This document shows positions 34,056 to 44,104 of a stretch of DNA of 47,457 nucleotides, piece by piece; the stretch's first letter is position 1, and the number at the start of each line of letters is the position of its first letter. Below the pieces are notes generated by a model. It made no database searches and had not been told where the DNA came from. It was given only the letters and a program-made list of their open reading frames with translations. The DNA is from Saccoglossus kowalevskii (taxonomy: Eukaryota; Hemichordata; Enteropneusta; Harrimaniidae): positions 22,113 through 69,569 of the forward strand of contig NW_003115962.1 in NCBI RefSeq assembly GCF_000003605.2, in the 5' to 3' direction. Position numbers and translations under genes: made by a program.

Positions 34056-34129
34056 ATTACAAATATCGTCACATGATATCACTCGGAGATGAAATTATCC
34101 ACTTAGAAATACTCGACGCAAGAAGTCAG
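34056..34129 (+). CDS. Ras-like small GTPase, exon 3 of 5
   Basis: Completes Asp77 and encodes residues 77-101, ending with ISLGDEIIHLEILDARSQ. Strands beta2 and beta3 end at the position of the DxxGQ motif, which here reads Asp97-Ala-Arg-Ser-Gln101. The aspartate and glutamine are kept, but the normally invariant glycine is Ser100. The exon ends in phase 0 at CAG|GTTAGT, with acceptor TTTTAG before it. Loss of the glycine would be expected to change the switch II conformational change. Confidence 0.85.
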
Positions 34130-34344
34130 GTTAGTTGTGCACTGTGCACATGTTGAAGACAAAACTCCGTTTTGATGAATTGCGGGCGTTTTTAGCGACA
34201 ATTACTGCGAATAAATTGTGTGGCCAGTTTCACTGCAGTAAATGTTTGAATTGAGATTCCCGTATTCCAGTGAGGGCCCGGGTCACATGATATATGTTGG
34301 AATGAGTATCGAATGGTATGACACACGGAGCTAAAAAAGGTGGT

Positions 34345-34406
34345 TTCCGTCAGTGTGTCCGTCTGACCATTTGTTTAGCTCCATGATCACGGACACACTG
34401 ACGGAA
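34345..34406. repeat. perfect 18-bp inverted repeat in intron 3
   Basis: TTCCGTCAGTGTGTCCGT (34345-34362) is exactly mirrored at 34389-34406 with a 26-base loop. A nested pair, GAGCTAAA (34328) and TTTAGCTC (about 34375), overlaps it. It sits in the 342-bp intron 3 (34130-34471), 65 bases upstream of the exon 4 acceptor. It may be an element remnant or an RNA hairpin. Confidence 0.75.
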
Positions 34407-34471
34407 GCTATTTTTTTTTCTTACTCTTGAAGTAAGTCTCACATGGTCTAATATATATTTCTATTTTCCAG

Positions 34472-34670
34472 AATGTCTTATCCAATGACGTCATACGCTG
34501 GGCTGACGGAGTATGCTTGGTATACTCTATTACAGATTTGTCAAGTTTCTGGACGATCCGGACTTGGGCGCATAAAATAAGAGAGTGTCGAAAAAACTCA
34601 GTCTGTGAGTTCATTCTTGTGGGAAATAAGAAAGATCTCTCTCACTTTAGAAAAATCAGCACAGAAAATG
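34472..34670 (+). CDS. Ras-like small GTPase, exon 4 of 5
   Basis: Residues 102-167 plus one base of codon 168. It begins NVLSNDVIRWADG, and IRWAD resembles the RASL11 pattern. Strand beta4 (VCLVYSITD) follows, then helix alpha3, beta5 (EFILVGNKKD) with the base-specificity motif Asn153-Lys-Lys-Asp156, and the start of helix alpha4. Between Gln101 and the glycine of WADG there are three fewer residues than in Ras, so switch II is short. Splice sites are CTATTTTCCAG and GTACGT. Confidence 0.85.
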
Positions 34671-34896
34671 GTACGTACCGGAAGTTTGTGGGATTATTTT
34701 AGGTCACTTGATATTTGTGTCCGTGTAGTGAATTTCACTATTTTCAAGTTATTCGTCGTATAACGTACAAAAATAGTTTCGAATTCAACTGCTGCCGAAA
34801 ACAACTTCTGAACAATATTGCACACTGCTGACGTCATCGGATGAAATACCACACGCATACAAGGCCGGACAGTGTTAATATACAACATATTTCATA

Positions 34897-36413
34897 CAAT
34901 TGTCGTCAAATCTCGTTAATGACTTGTACGTCACTCACTGCAATTGTCGTCAAATCTCGTTAATGATTTCTACGTCACGGCAATTGTCGTCAAATCTCGT
35001 TAATGATTTCTACGTCATGGCAATTGTCGTTAAATCTCGTTAATGATTTCTACGTCACCGCAATTGTCGTCAAATCTCGTTAATGATTTCTACGTCACCG
35101 CAATTGTCGTCAAATCTCGTTAATGATTTCTACGTCACGGCAATTGTCGTCAAATCTCGTTAATGATTTCTACGTCACTCACTGCAATTTTCGTCAACTC
35201 TCGTTATTGATTTGTATCTCACCGCAATTGTCGTCAAATCTCGTTAATGATTTCTACGTCACGGCAATTGTCGTCAAATCTCGTTAATGATTTCTACGTC
35301 ATGGCAATTGTCGTCAAATCTCGTTAATGATTTTTACGTCACAGCAATTGTCGTCAAATCTCGTTAATAATTTCTACGTCACGGCAATTGTCGTCAATCT
35401 CGTTAATGATTTCTACGTCACGGCAATTGTCGTCAAATCTCGTTAATGATTTCTACGTCATGGCAATTGTCGTCAAATCTCGTTAATGATTTGTACGTCA
35501 CAGCAATTGTCGTCAAATCTCGTTAATAATTTCTACGTCACGGCAATTGTCGTCAAATCTCGTTAATGATTTGTACGTCACGGCAATTGTCAAATCTCGT
35601 TAATAATTTCTACGTCACGGCAATTGTCGTCAAATCTCGTTAATGATTTGTACGTCACAGCAATTGTCGTCAAATCTCGTTAATAATTTCTACGTCACGG
35701 CAATTGTCGTCAAATCTCGTTAATGATTTGTACGTCACGGCAATTGTCAAATCTCGTTAATAATTTCTACGTCACGGCAATTGTCAAATCTCGTTAATGA
35801 TTTTGTACGTCACGGCAATTGTCAAATCTCGTTAATAATTTCTACGTCACGGCAATTGTCGTCAAATCTCGTTAATGATTTGTACGTCACGACAATTGTC
35901 GTCAAATCTCGTTAATAATTTCTACGTCACGGCAATTTTCGTCAAATCTCGTTAATGATTTGTACGTCACGGCAATTGTCAAATCTCGTTAATGATTTGT
36001 ACGTCTCTGCAATTGCGAATAGTCTCGTTAATGATTTCTACGTCACTCACTGCAATTTTCGTCAACTCTCGTTATTGATTTGTACCTCTCAGCAATTGTC
36101 GTCAAATCTCGTTAATGATTTCTACGTCACCGCAATTGTCGTCAAATCTCGTTAATGATTTCTACGTCACGGCAATTGTCGTCAAATCTCGTTAATGATT
36201 TCTACGTCATGGCAATTGTCGTCAAATCTCGTTAATGATTTGTACGTCACAGCAATTGTCGTCAAATCTCGTTAATAATTTCTACGTCACGGCAATTGTC
36301 GTCAAATCTCGTTAATGATTTGTACGTCACGGCAATTGTCAAATCTCGTTAATAATTTCTACGTCACGGCAATTGTCGTCAAATCTCGTTAATGATTTGT
36401 ATGTACGTCACGG
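34897..36413. repeat. 40-bp minisatellite array, left block (intron 4)
   Basis: About 38 tandem units of 40 bp: CAATTGTCGTCAAATCTCGT followed by TAATGATTTCTACGTCACGG. Common variants are a 37-bp form lacking GTC after CAATTGTC, TAATAATTTC for TAATGATTTC, TTTGTACG for TTTCTACG, and CACTCACTG junctions. From about 35300 onward the two main variants alternate, suggesting a higher-order unit near 80 bp. Nearly every unit holds TACGTCA, the complement of the TGACGTA CRE-like half palindrome. Forty is not a multiple of three, so no frame is maintained. It lies in intron 4 (34671-37467). Confidence 0.95.
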
Positions 36414-36418
36414 AAATA

Positions 36419-36779
36419 GACCATTTTCCGTACACTGCGAGAATCACGCGTTATGCGTGAAATCGAACGTGAAAACAGGACAAACAAAGGTCATAGCGTC
36501 GTAGTCGCGTCAAACATCGCGTGGGATTCGACAAACGCGAAAGTATTTCGGGGACATTTCCATGCTTAATAATGTGCTGTTCACATTTGATGATAGGCAA
36601 TTTTGATGAAGTAAGGGTATTCGGAAGCAATATTCCTCTGTCGAAGATCGGCCGGTCAATGTAAGCTGCGAAATAAAGAAATTCTAGTTCAAAATCAAAT
36701 CGTTCGATTTTTGCGGCAGACGTTCGACGCGCGTCTTTCATGCATCTCGCGAGATCTCGCAATTGTTCGGAAAATCACC
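36419..36779. mobile_element. 361-bp TA-flanked element inside the minisatellite
   Basis: The array is interrupted by unrelated sequence whose ends are inverted repeats: GACCATTTTCCGTACAC and, mirrored, CGGAAAATCACC, with GCGAGA continuing both arms. TA borders both ends (36417-36418 and 36780-36781). The right half includes TCTCGCGAGA at 36745-36754 and resembles 14580-14660. The termini resemble M5. It is probably a non-autonomous mariner-like element. The minus-strand frame crossing it has no motif. Confidence 0.75.
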
Positions 36780-36780
36780 T

Positions 36781-37056
36781 ATTGTCGTCAAATCTCGTTA
36801 ATAATTTCTACGTCACGGCAATTGTCGTCAAATCTCGTTAATGATTTGTACGTCACGGCAATTGTCAAATCTCGTTAATGATTTGTACGTCTCTGCAATT
36901 GCGAATAGTCTCGTTAATGATTTCTACGTCACTCACTGCAATTTTCGTCAACTCTCGTTATTGATTTGTACCTCTCGGCAATTGTCGTTAAATCTCGTTA
37001 ATGATTTACACCTCTCGGCAACTGCCGTCAAATCTCGTTAATGACTTGTACTTCTA
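36781..37056. repeat. 40-bp minisatellite array, right block
   Basis: Seven units, increasingly diverged toward the right (TTACACCTC, ACTGCCGTC, TGTACTTCT). A stretch of about 150 bp starting near 36841 is nearly identical to 35955-36100, including the unusual GCAATTGCGAATAGTCTCG unit and the CACTCACTGCAATTTTCG junction. The array must therefore have been rearranged in blocks larger than one unit. Confidence 0.9.
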
Positions 37057-37467
37057 AGTGCTGAAGCAACTTCAAGGTGCATTATTACGTTGGAAACTCG
37101 TGGTTGATCACATGATCAGTCACCATTCAAATTCAGTTCGCCGTCTCGCGCGATGTTGTTTACTCCGTCCATTTCAAACTGGCGAACATGATGATTGACA
37201 CTCAGTTCATTAATAATTCAACCAATCAAATAACCACATTCGTATCGGCGATTGTCATAAAATCCAGTTCAGAGAACTTGGCAGAATGAAAAAATTCGCT
37301 TCACGGGTAATTGAGCCACCGACCCCGGAAACGGAAGCCGTCATCTCCCATGATTCTGTTCGGTTACGCTAACCATCACACCACACAATATATATATATA
37401 TATGGTTAATACGTCTCTAAATCTATCGTAAAATGCTATAAAAATGTGTTCTACCTTGTTTTTGCAG
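37057..37467 (+). other. end of intron 4
   Basis: Contains TATATATATATATA at about 37388-37402. There is an A-box-like phrase on the minus strand at about 37358-37374 (TGGTTAGCGTAACCGAA), but no convincing tRNA follows. The acceptor is TTGTTTTTGCAG, ending at 37467. Confidence 0.5.
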
Positions 37468-37637
37468 GAAGAGCACTTGCCTCTGAACTCGAATGTCCCT
37501 TTTTTGAAGTATCTGCGGCAGAAGATTATCAAAGTATCTGTGACGCGTTGTACGAACTTTACCAAGAAGTAACATCGTACAAAAGCAGGCGAAAAATGTC
37601 AATATTAGGCAGAGTATTCAGAAACTCACACAAATGA
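37468..37637 (+). CDS. Ras-like small GTPase, exon 5 of 5
   Basis: Residues 168-223 and the stop. Helix alpha4 (GRALASELE) leads to beta6 and the guanine-binding EVSA motif (Ser183-Ala184 in CPFFEVSAAED), then helix alpha5 (ICDALYELYQEVTS). The tail is about 20 residues, basic, and ends NSHK. There is no C-terminal cysteine box, so the protein is not expected to be prenylated. That is typical of RERG and RASL11/12 relatives and points to a cytosolic or nuclear protein. The stop is TGA at 37635-37637. Confidence 0.87.
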
Positions 37638-38478
37638 CCACGTGAGCAGGACATACAAGGGCGCTGATAGAGGGCGCTATTTACGACGTGACTGTTACCT
37701 TTTTCATTCTTCATATCGAGTTTATGTTGTATATATAGGTATTCAATTCTTTTTTTTAACAAATGTGATATTATTCAGACTATATTGTCATCAAGTTATT
37801 ATTTTAAAAAATTGTCTTTTATAAAATGTGATAAAAAATGTTCTAATACAACTTGAATTTGAATAATATCTTCTTAAAATACGATACGGTAGAACACAAT
37901 TGCAATCGAATATTGTTTCACGTTATCTTGTATCTATATTCCGTGTTGACTACATACTTATTCAATGATGATATGATGTGATTCCGAAAAAGCTACGGAG
38001 CACTGTCACCGTTACTGCGCATGCGCCGCAGGATGATTGTTTCTCTTCTCGGTATAGGCATGGTTTATCGTTCCATGGTATAGGTATCGCGTGTCTCCCT
38101 AGATCATCATTCCAATGCAGTATTATTAGTCATATTAGTCATGCGTTATCCAATGTTTGTATTCAGCTTGCCTGTGAGTGCGCAGTTGGTATCTTAGCGA
38201 CCGATTCGTGTTTGCCCCACTTATCCAACATTGTCAGGGAACTACCAACAAATTTCGCTCCACGCATTAGGGACATATCTACATCTACTCTCCGTATTTC
38301 ATTCTGTTTTCAATCATTTTTTGTTGTTGTTATTTTGAATATCAGCAGTAAATTATATTAAAGTATATTGCACTAAGTTATTAGCTACAACATAACCATT
38401 CTACCGTGCCTTAGTGTGTCTGGCATGGAAATCAACAATAATTTTACGAATAGACATAGCTGTATTTGGTAAAATAAA
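37638..38478 (+). other. 3' UTR of the GTPase gene and polyadenylation signal
   Basis: After the stop there is no further splice-consistent coding sequence. A GAGGGCGC motif occurs at about 37672. The first canonical AATAAA I see downstream is at 38473-38478, within GGTAAAATAAATG. The 127-codon frame at 37978-38361 falls inside this presumed UTR and has no domain, so I do not call it a gene. The exact cleavage site is not known. Confidence 0.45.
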
Positions 38479-38479
38479 T

Positions 38480-39165
38480 GTTTCAAACTGTGCATCATAT
38501 GTATCTTTCGGTATGTAGTACGTACCGATAATTCAGCGTGTACATTCAACATATACACATGCACAATTTCAAATACATCAATATATTCACCACGGTGTAT
38601 TTTTTTTTCTGTACGTATCTTGGCTTTAAATGCAAATTTTATTATCTTTGGTTCTCGGATTTCATTATTTTAAGAGTTCTGTATATTTCATATTTTCGGC
38701 TTTTATATGTATGTTTCAACTCAGGGTTAGTATGTAAACTATGAAATATATCTCTATCTTGTATCTTTTCTTCAGGTCATACAGTGTATTTTCTTTTGTG
38801 GAATATATATAAAATATATTGATTAAATTTTATTGTTCACCAATTAAAATCGTTGATTTTTTTTTGATCGACCTTTGAATACTCAAATCGATTGTATTCT
38901 AGTCATGAACCAGGTATTTATTCGTATGGTGTGATGTAAATTGTATTATCTTTACTTGTGGTAGCCACCCAGTAAATAGTAAATACAATCACAAGGCTCT
39001 CTGCTGAGTGCGTACTGTTTCACGTAAATACACAAATGAGCACATTTCCTAAAGTAGCGAGAATACCAGTAATTGGCTGAATATGTTTAAACATCGAAAT
39101 ATCTTTCTCTGTTAAACTCCGTTTCAATAAATCATTTCGACGTCTGGTGAAAATACTAGTAACTC
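38480..39165. other. intergenic DNA, no gene seen
   Basis: Very A+T-rich, with T runs and TATATA-rich stretches. The frame at 38538-38744 is rich in Phe, Tyr and Ile from base composition alone. Confidence 0.4.
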
Positions 39166-39167
39166 GA

Positions 39168-39223
39168 CAACAACAACAACAACAACAACAACAATTTTTA
39201 CAACAACAACAACAACAACAACA
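39168..39223 (+). repeat. (CAA)n microsatellite
   Basis: Two perfect (CAA)n blocks (39168-39193 and 39201-39223) separated by a short T-rich interruption. The poly-Gln frame on the plus strand and the poly-Cys frame on the minus strand are microsatellite artefacts. Confidence 0.95.
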
Positions 39224-39309
39224 GACAAAGCCTATCGCTGTTGGGACATCCTGGTTGAATACTAGTAGTTTGCGGTTTGTTAATAACCACGTGATCCATG
39301 AGATTAACT

Positions 39310-41890
39310 TTAAAATCATGCAGAGGCAAAAAAGAAGTGTGAGGGAGAATTAACAATGACAGAATGTTATTCAGTACTCCAATCATTGCCTAACAATAAA
39401 ACACCAGGGAACGATGGTCTCTCTGCTGATTTTTATAAGACATTTTGGCCAGTAATTTGCTCAATAATATTAATTATTCATATCATAAAGGTCTGTTGAG
39501 TGTTTCACAAAGACAGGGTGTCATTACGTTAATTGCCAAAAAAGGTAAAGATAAAACATATATTTCAAATTATCGCCCAATATCTTTGATTAATGTAGAT
39601 GTTAAAATTGCATCCAAAGCTATTTCAAAGCGTATGCTTAATGTCTTGCCTTCCATAATTCATCCAGACCAATGTGCATTTGTAAAAGGCCGCTACATCG
39701 GGGACGCTATACAAACAGTTCTTGATCTTATGTGGTACTCTAAACAGAATGATATGTCAGGTGTTCTAGTGTCTCTAGATTTTCACAAGGCATTTGATTC
39801 AGTCGACCACAGGTTTATTATTGAAGCCTTAAAGAGTTTCAACTTTGGTGAATCATTTATAAATTGGGTGAAAATGTTTTATGAGGATGTTACTGCTTGT
39901 GTCATGAACCATGGTATCTCAACTGGTTATTTTGAAGTGGGTAGAGGAGTTCGTCAAGGAGACCCCCTATCTCCATATCTACTCATTGTAGCTATTGAAT
40001 TGTTAGCAATTGTAATTAGAAACAACCAGTCTATTGAAGTTTTTTTTTTCAGAAATGTATTAAACTGGCAATGTATGCAGATGACATTACATGTTTTATC
40101 AAACCAACATCAATTAAAGTTTTGTTTCAAATAACTAATAATTTTAAATGTTGTTCAGGTTTGAGGTTAAACCAAGATAAAACAGAATTATTGTTGCTGG
40201 GTTATGGGCACAAGCCAAAGAAAAAACCTGAATTTGTTTTAAACTGGTCTAATGGTATAAAAATACTGGGCATTTATGTAACCTATGATGAAAACAAGTT
40301 CTTTGAAGAAAATTTCAAAAATAAATTAACAAAACTGAAACAAATATGTAATCTGTGGTCTCAAAGATCACTCTCAATTATTGGTAAGATTCAAATTTTG
40401 AAAACATTCGGCCTTTCACAGTTTCTTTTTATAGCAACAGTGATTCATACACCAAAACTAGTCTTCAAAGAGATAAAACAGATTATATTTAAGTTTATTT
40501 GGAACGGGAGAGACAAAGTTAAAATGAATACACCGATCTCCAGTATTGAAAATGGGGGTATTACTATGATTGAAGTTGACTCTGTCATAAAGACAAAAAA
40601 AAAAAAAAAATAGGTTAAACAATTTATCTTTGGTGGTTTTTTGGATGGCAAACTATTATGGATGGGGTTTTAGGGAGTTTTGGGAGTAATATTATTCTTT
40701 TGTGTAATATTGAGATTAAAGAGTTGATAAACAAGGTCCCACTCTTCTATTATGATATTTTACAAGACTGGTCACAAATTACTCATATAAATCCTGAACC
40801 TGTACAGCAAATTGATAGCCAGATACTTTGGAATAATACATTTTTAAAGATTGCTAACCACTCAGTGTATTATCGGGGATTGGCAAACAAAAATATTAAT
40901 AGGATTGGGGATTTAATTGACACCAATGGAAACTTTTATAATTGTTTTTTCCTGAATAATAAGGGTATTTCTCAAGTAGAATTTTTCCAAATTCAGGGTA
41001 TAGTAGATGCTATTCCAAGGGAGTGGGAAAGCATAATTCATAGAAACAGACATACAAAGGTTGATTATGGTGAAAGGATTTATTGCAAGTCCTCCTATAT
41101 AGATATTAATTCAATTACAAGTAAACAAATTTATAAATTGTTATGCAGAGATATTGTTGAGACTCCAACCATTGTCAGCGGATTTTAAGAACTGTATGGT
41201 GTATCCTCTGAAATGAGTAATGTGATATTTACACTTCCTTTTCAGACAACTATAGCTTCAGCCATGAGAGCTTTTCAGTTTCAAACTTTACATAGATACC
41301 TACCTGTTAATGCAAAATTATTTGAATGAAGCCTTGTAAATTCTTCTTTGTGTTCACTCTGCCAATTGTATAATGAAACAATTGAACATCTTTTAGTTGT
41401 CTGTCACAATGTTCAAAAATTATGGCATGCATTGCAGGCAGGGTGTAGTATTATTCAACGAATACAGTGTGATAAAGTAAATATAATTTTAGGTATTTTA
41501 AATGAAGACAGTCTAATTTTGAACCATTTCATTTTACTGTTCAAAAAGTATATTTATAGCTGTAGAAGAAATGCTACAATCCCTTCTGCAAATGCGTTTA
41601 AATCACTAGTCCGTGAAAATAGAAAAAATAGAGTTGGAAATAGCCCTATATAAAGGAAAGGAACAATATCACTATCGTAAATGGGAGTTCTTAAATAATT
41701 GGTTGGCTTAAATACAAGTAAATTAATCTTGTTTTTGTTTTTGTCTCACCACCGTATACCAGACAGGGTTTGTCATGTACATTATTTTTTTTCCAGGGGG
41801 GATTTCATCGTCTTCTCTGTAACCTTTTCTTCATTGTGAAATAACAAAAAATGTTATTAACACACACACAAAAAAACATTAAAATCACCA
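39310..41890 (+). pseudogene. 5'-truncated, frameshifted L1/Tx1-type LINE (ORF2: RT and C-terminal zinc finger)
   Basis: Remains of a non-LTR retrotransposon ORF2. In order: CEGELTMTECYSVLQSLPNN, then KTPGNDGLSADFYKTFW (39328-39450); the RT fingers YISNYRPISLINVD; motif A VSLDFHKAFDSVDH; RQGDPLSPYL; and the catalytic YADD at 40074-40085. The thumb (GIKILGIYV) follows, then a C-terminal zf-RVT-like CSLC...HLLVVCHN at 41348-41430, ending KWEFLNNWLA at 41711. The endonuclease domain and ORF1 are absent. Frame is lost near 39445, at a T10 run (40040-40049), at an A16 run (40595-40610) and near 41610, with stops at about 41186 and 41327. The NNKTPGNDGL...FYKTFW and zf-RVT pattern places it in the L1/Tx1 group. 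The 3' UTR with CACACA/A-rich tail ends about 41890. Confidence 0.88.
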
Positions 41891-42630
41891 CAAAATGCAC
41901 AGTTTAACAGAGAATGAATTTCATTTTCAAATTTATCCGTATTACAAAAACAATAAATTCTATTTTCTATCACTTTTATTCCTGAATCGACCAGAATACA
42001 ATACGTAAGTGCGCAGTCTTGCCTATTCAACAAACTTACGTTCACCTACATCTTTAAATTCACGTGATTCCATACCCATAAATGTATCTTCACTCTCCGG
42101 GGAAAGTTTTTAAAATGTACCGTTTTCCTGATGACCAATTTTTATTCCCCATATATTTTGTTTATGTGGTGATTGTTCATAACAATCAGAGGCGATTCCA
42201 CAAATGCATCTTTTCTACCCACCTGATATCTTTACACAACTTTGACGCCCAGTGTCTCCATTCACTGCAAGTGTGAGGGCAAATCAATTGACCCCTAGGA
42301 TAAATCTTATTGAACGTTGTTGAAAATATGCAAAAGTCCGTGCAGAAGAAAAATAATTGTATACAAGTATTATAGCAGTATCGTATAGATCTTAGAAGTT
42401 TCGAAATCCGTATTTCCTAAATATTTAAATTCATTGATAATTCCATCTCTTGCATTGCTTCCATACATGTGTAGTTTCCTGGTAGAGATGGACGGTCAAT
42501 AAAACGCCCAAATAAATCAGGTTATGAATTAGCCTAGTTTATAATCACAAGAGCCTTTGTTATCTCTTTTATTTTGAAAATGAATCACATTTTTTGTTCA
42601 GATTGACATGCAACTAACATTGACTGCATG
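41891..42630. other. intergenic DNA, no gene seen
   Basis: A+T-rich sequence. The frames at 41857-42045 and 42082-42276 have no motif or splice context. Confidence 0.4.
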
Positions 42631-42634
42631 TTAA

Positions 42635-42759
42635 AGGGCGGCAGTCGTCGCGCCGCGTCCTGTTCGATATGGGACTCATAGCGACGTACACAACGCGTGT
42701 AAAATACATTGTTTATTTACATGAAATTCGAACACGCGCTGCGCGACGACCGCCGCGCT
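42635..42759 (+). mobile_element. M1 element, 125 bp, TTAA target duplication (near consensus)
   Basis: AGGGCGGCAGTCGTCGCGCC to CGACCGCCGCGCT, flanked by TTAA at 42631-42634 and 42760-42763. Both flanks are intact and both inverted termini are well conserved, so this is one of the youngest-looking copies. The inner sequence contains GATATGGGACTCATAGCGAC, ACAACGCGTGTAAAATAC and TTTACATGAAATTCGAAC. No open frame is significant. Confidence 0.9.
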
Positions 42760-43279
42760 TTAACGTGCAATTCGGTATAAGTGTGGAGTAGATAACAAGT
42801 TCAGTTGGTGGACATGTTTGTAGGTACCTTTATTACCCGCTCTCTCAGGGCTATATTCAAACGCCTTCTGTTGTGGGAAACAGTACCTATTCTCGGGCGG
42901 ACATCCGGGCATTTTCACCACCTGGCAACCATCACGTTGAAAACAAAGGCCGAAAACTTTCAGAAATCGGTACTTTGGGATGATTGTTGAGACTCCCCTG
43001 AACAGTGTAACAAGATCACTCCTGCATGTCCAACATATATAAATTTAGTTGCCCAGGACTACTTCAAAGTTGATTTTGTGCTGTTTTCTCGAATATAGCT
43101 ATTTTTACCGGCTCTAAGAGCCCATAGAAATACATGGTACAGAGGTGCGCGTCCTAGCAACGTGGAACGTCTTGTGACGTAGCTCTGTCCCCGAGGATAG
43201 TTTGATATCATGTCGTAAAAGTTACGTGGTCGATATAAACAATTCTGGAAAACATGAACTCATATGTAATTCAACTTAG
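42760..43279. other. intergenic DNA, no gene seen
   Basis: The frame at 42805-42990 has no domain. A repeated TCTTGTGACGTAG-like phrase is the only notable short motif. Nothing is supported. Confidence 0.4.
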
Positions 43280-43283
43280 TTAA

Positions 43284-43395
43284 AGGGCGCGCGGTGGTCG
43301 TCGCGCCACCTCCGACGCATGTGCAAGATTTATGCTGATAAACGGAGATTTTTTTCCCACAATCCGAAGCGCTGGATGTCCTCCATCTAGGAAAG
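43284..43395 (+). mobile_element. M1-related partial element
   Basis: TTAA (43280-43283) is followed by AGGGCGCGCGGTGGTCGTCG, an M1-like left end, but the interior differs. GATAAACGGAGATTTTTTTCCC and CACAATCCGAAGCGCTGG match the relic at about 27185-27215 rather than the M1 core. There is no mirrored right end, so this may represent a second subfamily or a truncated copy. Confidence 0.5.
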
Positions 43396-44100
43396 GCAAC
43401 TAGTGGCATGTGCTCATCTCTGGTGATAACCAGATCATCAATAGACAAGTTTGGGGTCCCCAAAAAACGCAGTTTTAGACAGTTATTTTACTAATAAGTC
43501 CAGCCCGGCTTTGTACTGCACACGTTAATTCTGTATTATACGTTATACTATGTTTTTATTTGGTGAATATGAATCAGAATGTAATCTTTGGTTAGTTTGG
43601 TCTGATCCTGATCTACCTTCTACTCATACATTATTTTGCATGGAATTATCATCCGATGTGGCGCTGTGGGTCGTTCATTATTGTAATAATAACGATCTCC
43701 AGCATCTAAAATATATACTAAATGAACTCACGAAGGTAAATGGCGCCCTCATTTGGTCAAAATGTTACTGCATTCCCACTTCGTATCATATGCAGAACAC
43801 CTGCCACTGATTATTGTGATGACCATGAAAAGTGATAAAATCAGTTGCTATGCCAACAAATCATGAGCACTGAAACTAGCCTGCGCTGGACAGGTTGTTG
43901 TGTTTGAATCACTAAATCAAAAATCATTTTCATTGTAATTTGTACCCAATCATGGGTTCAAGAATTCTGTTGGATATAATTTCGCATAAACTACACACAT
44001 CTCAAAGCCTTTCTGATGTTCCGAAGGTGAATGGTTTGTTGACAGATCGTATAAGGTTGAGATGTAAATTGCTACAATTGGCATATATAAGTCAAGGTCA
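43396..44100. other. intergenic DNA, one weak exon-like frame
   Basis: The 86-codon frame at 43550-43810 includes ALWVVHYCNNNDLQHLKYIL, which faintly resembles an ankyrin repeat, and is cut by a GTAAAT donor-like site at about 43735. There is no acceptor or upstream support, so I do not call it a gene. Confidence 0.3.
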
Positions 44101-44104
44101 TTAA

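Noticed and set aside
36745-36754. TCTCGCGAGA promoter-type palindrome
   Set aside because: It lies inside a transposable-element arm rich in GCGAGA, within an intron, so it is probably part of the terminal repeat and not a promoter.
35955-37041. Two similar 66-codon frames (starting at 35955 and 36841) that look like a repeated protein
   Set aside because: They are translations of the 40-bp tandem unit, whose length is not a multiple of three, and they sit in an intron.
34897-37056. CRISPR-like regular repeat array
   Set aside because: The units are contiguous with no unique spacers, the host is eukaryotic, and the array lies in an intron. It is a minisatellite.
37290-37385. Possible tRNA gene on the minus strand
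   Set aside because: There is an A-box-like TGGTTAGCG, but no convincing B box, anticodon arm or acceptor stem can be drawn.
37978-38361. 127-codon plus-strand open frame after the GTPase gene
   Set aside because: Lies between the stop codon and the first polyadenylation signal. No domain, so more likely 3' UTR.
39020-39386. Poly-Gln, poly-Cys and poly-Leu frames
   Set aside because: Translations of the (CAA)n microsatellite in three frames.
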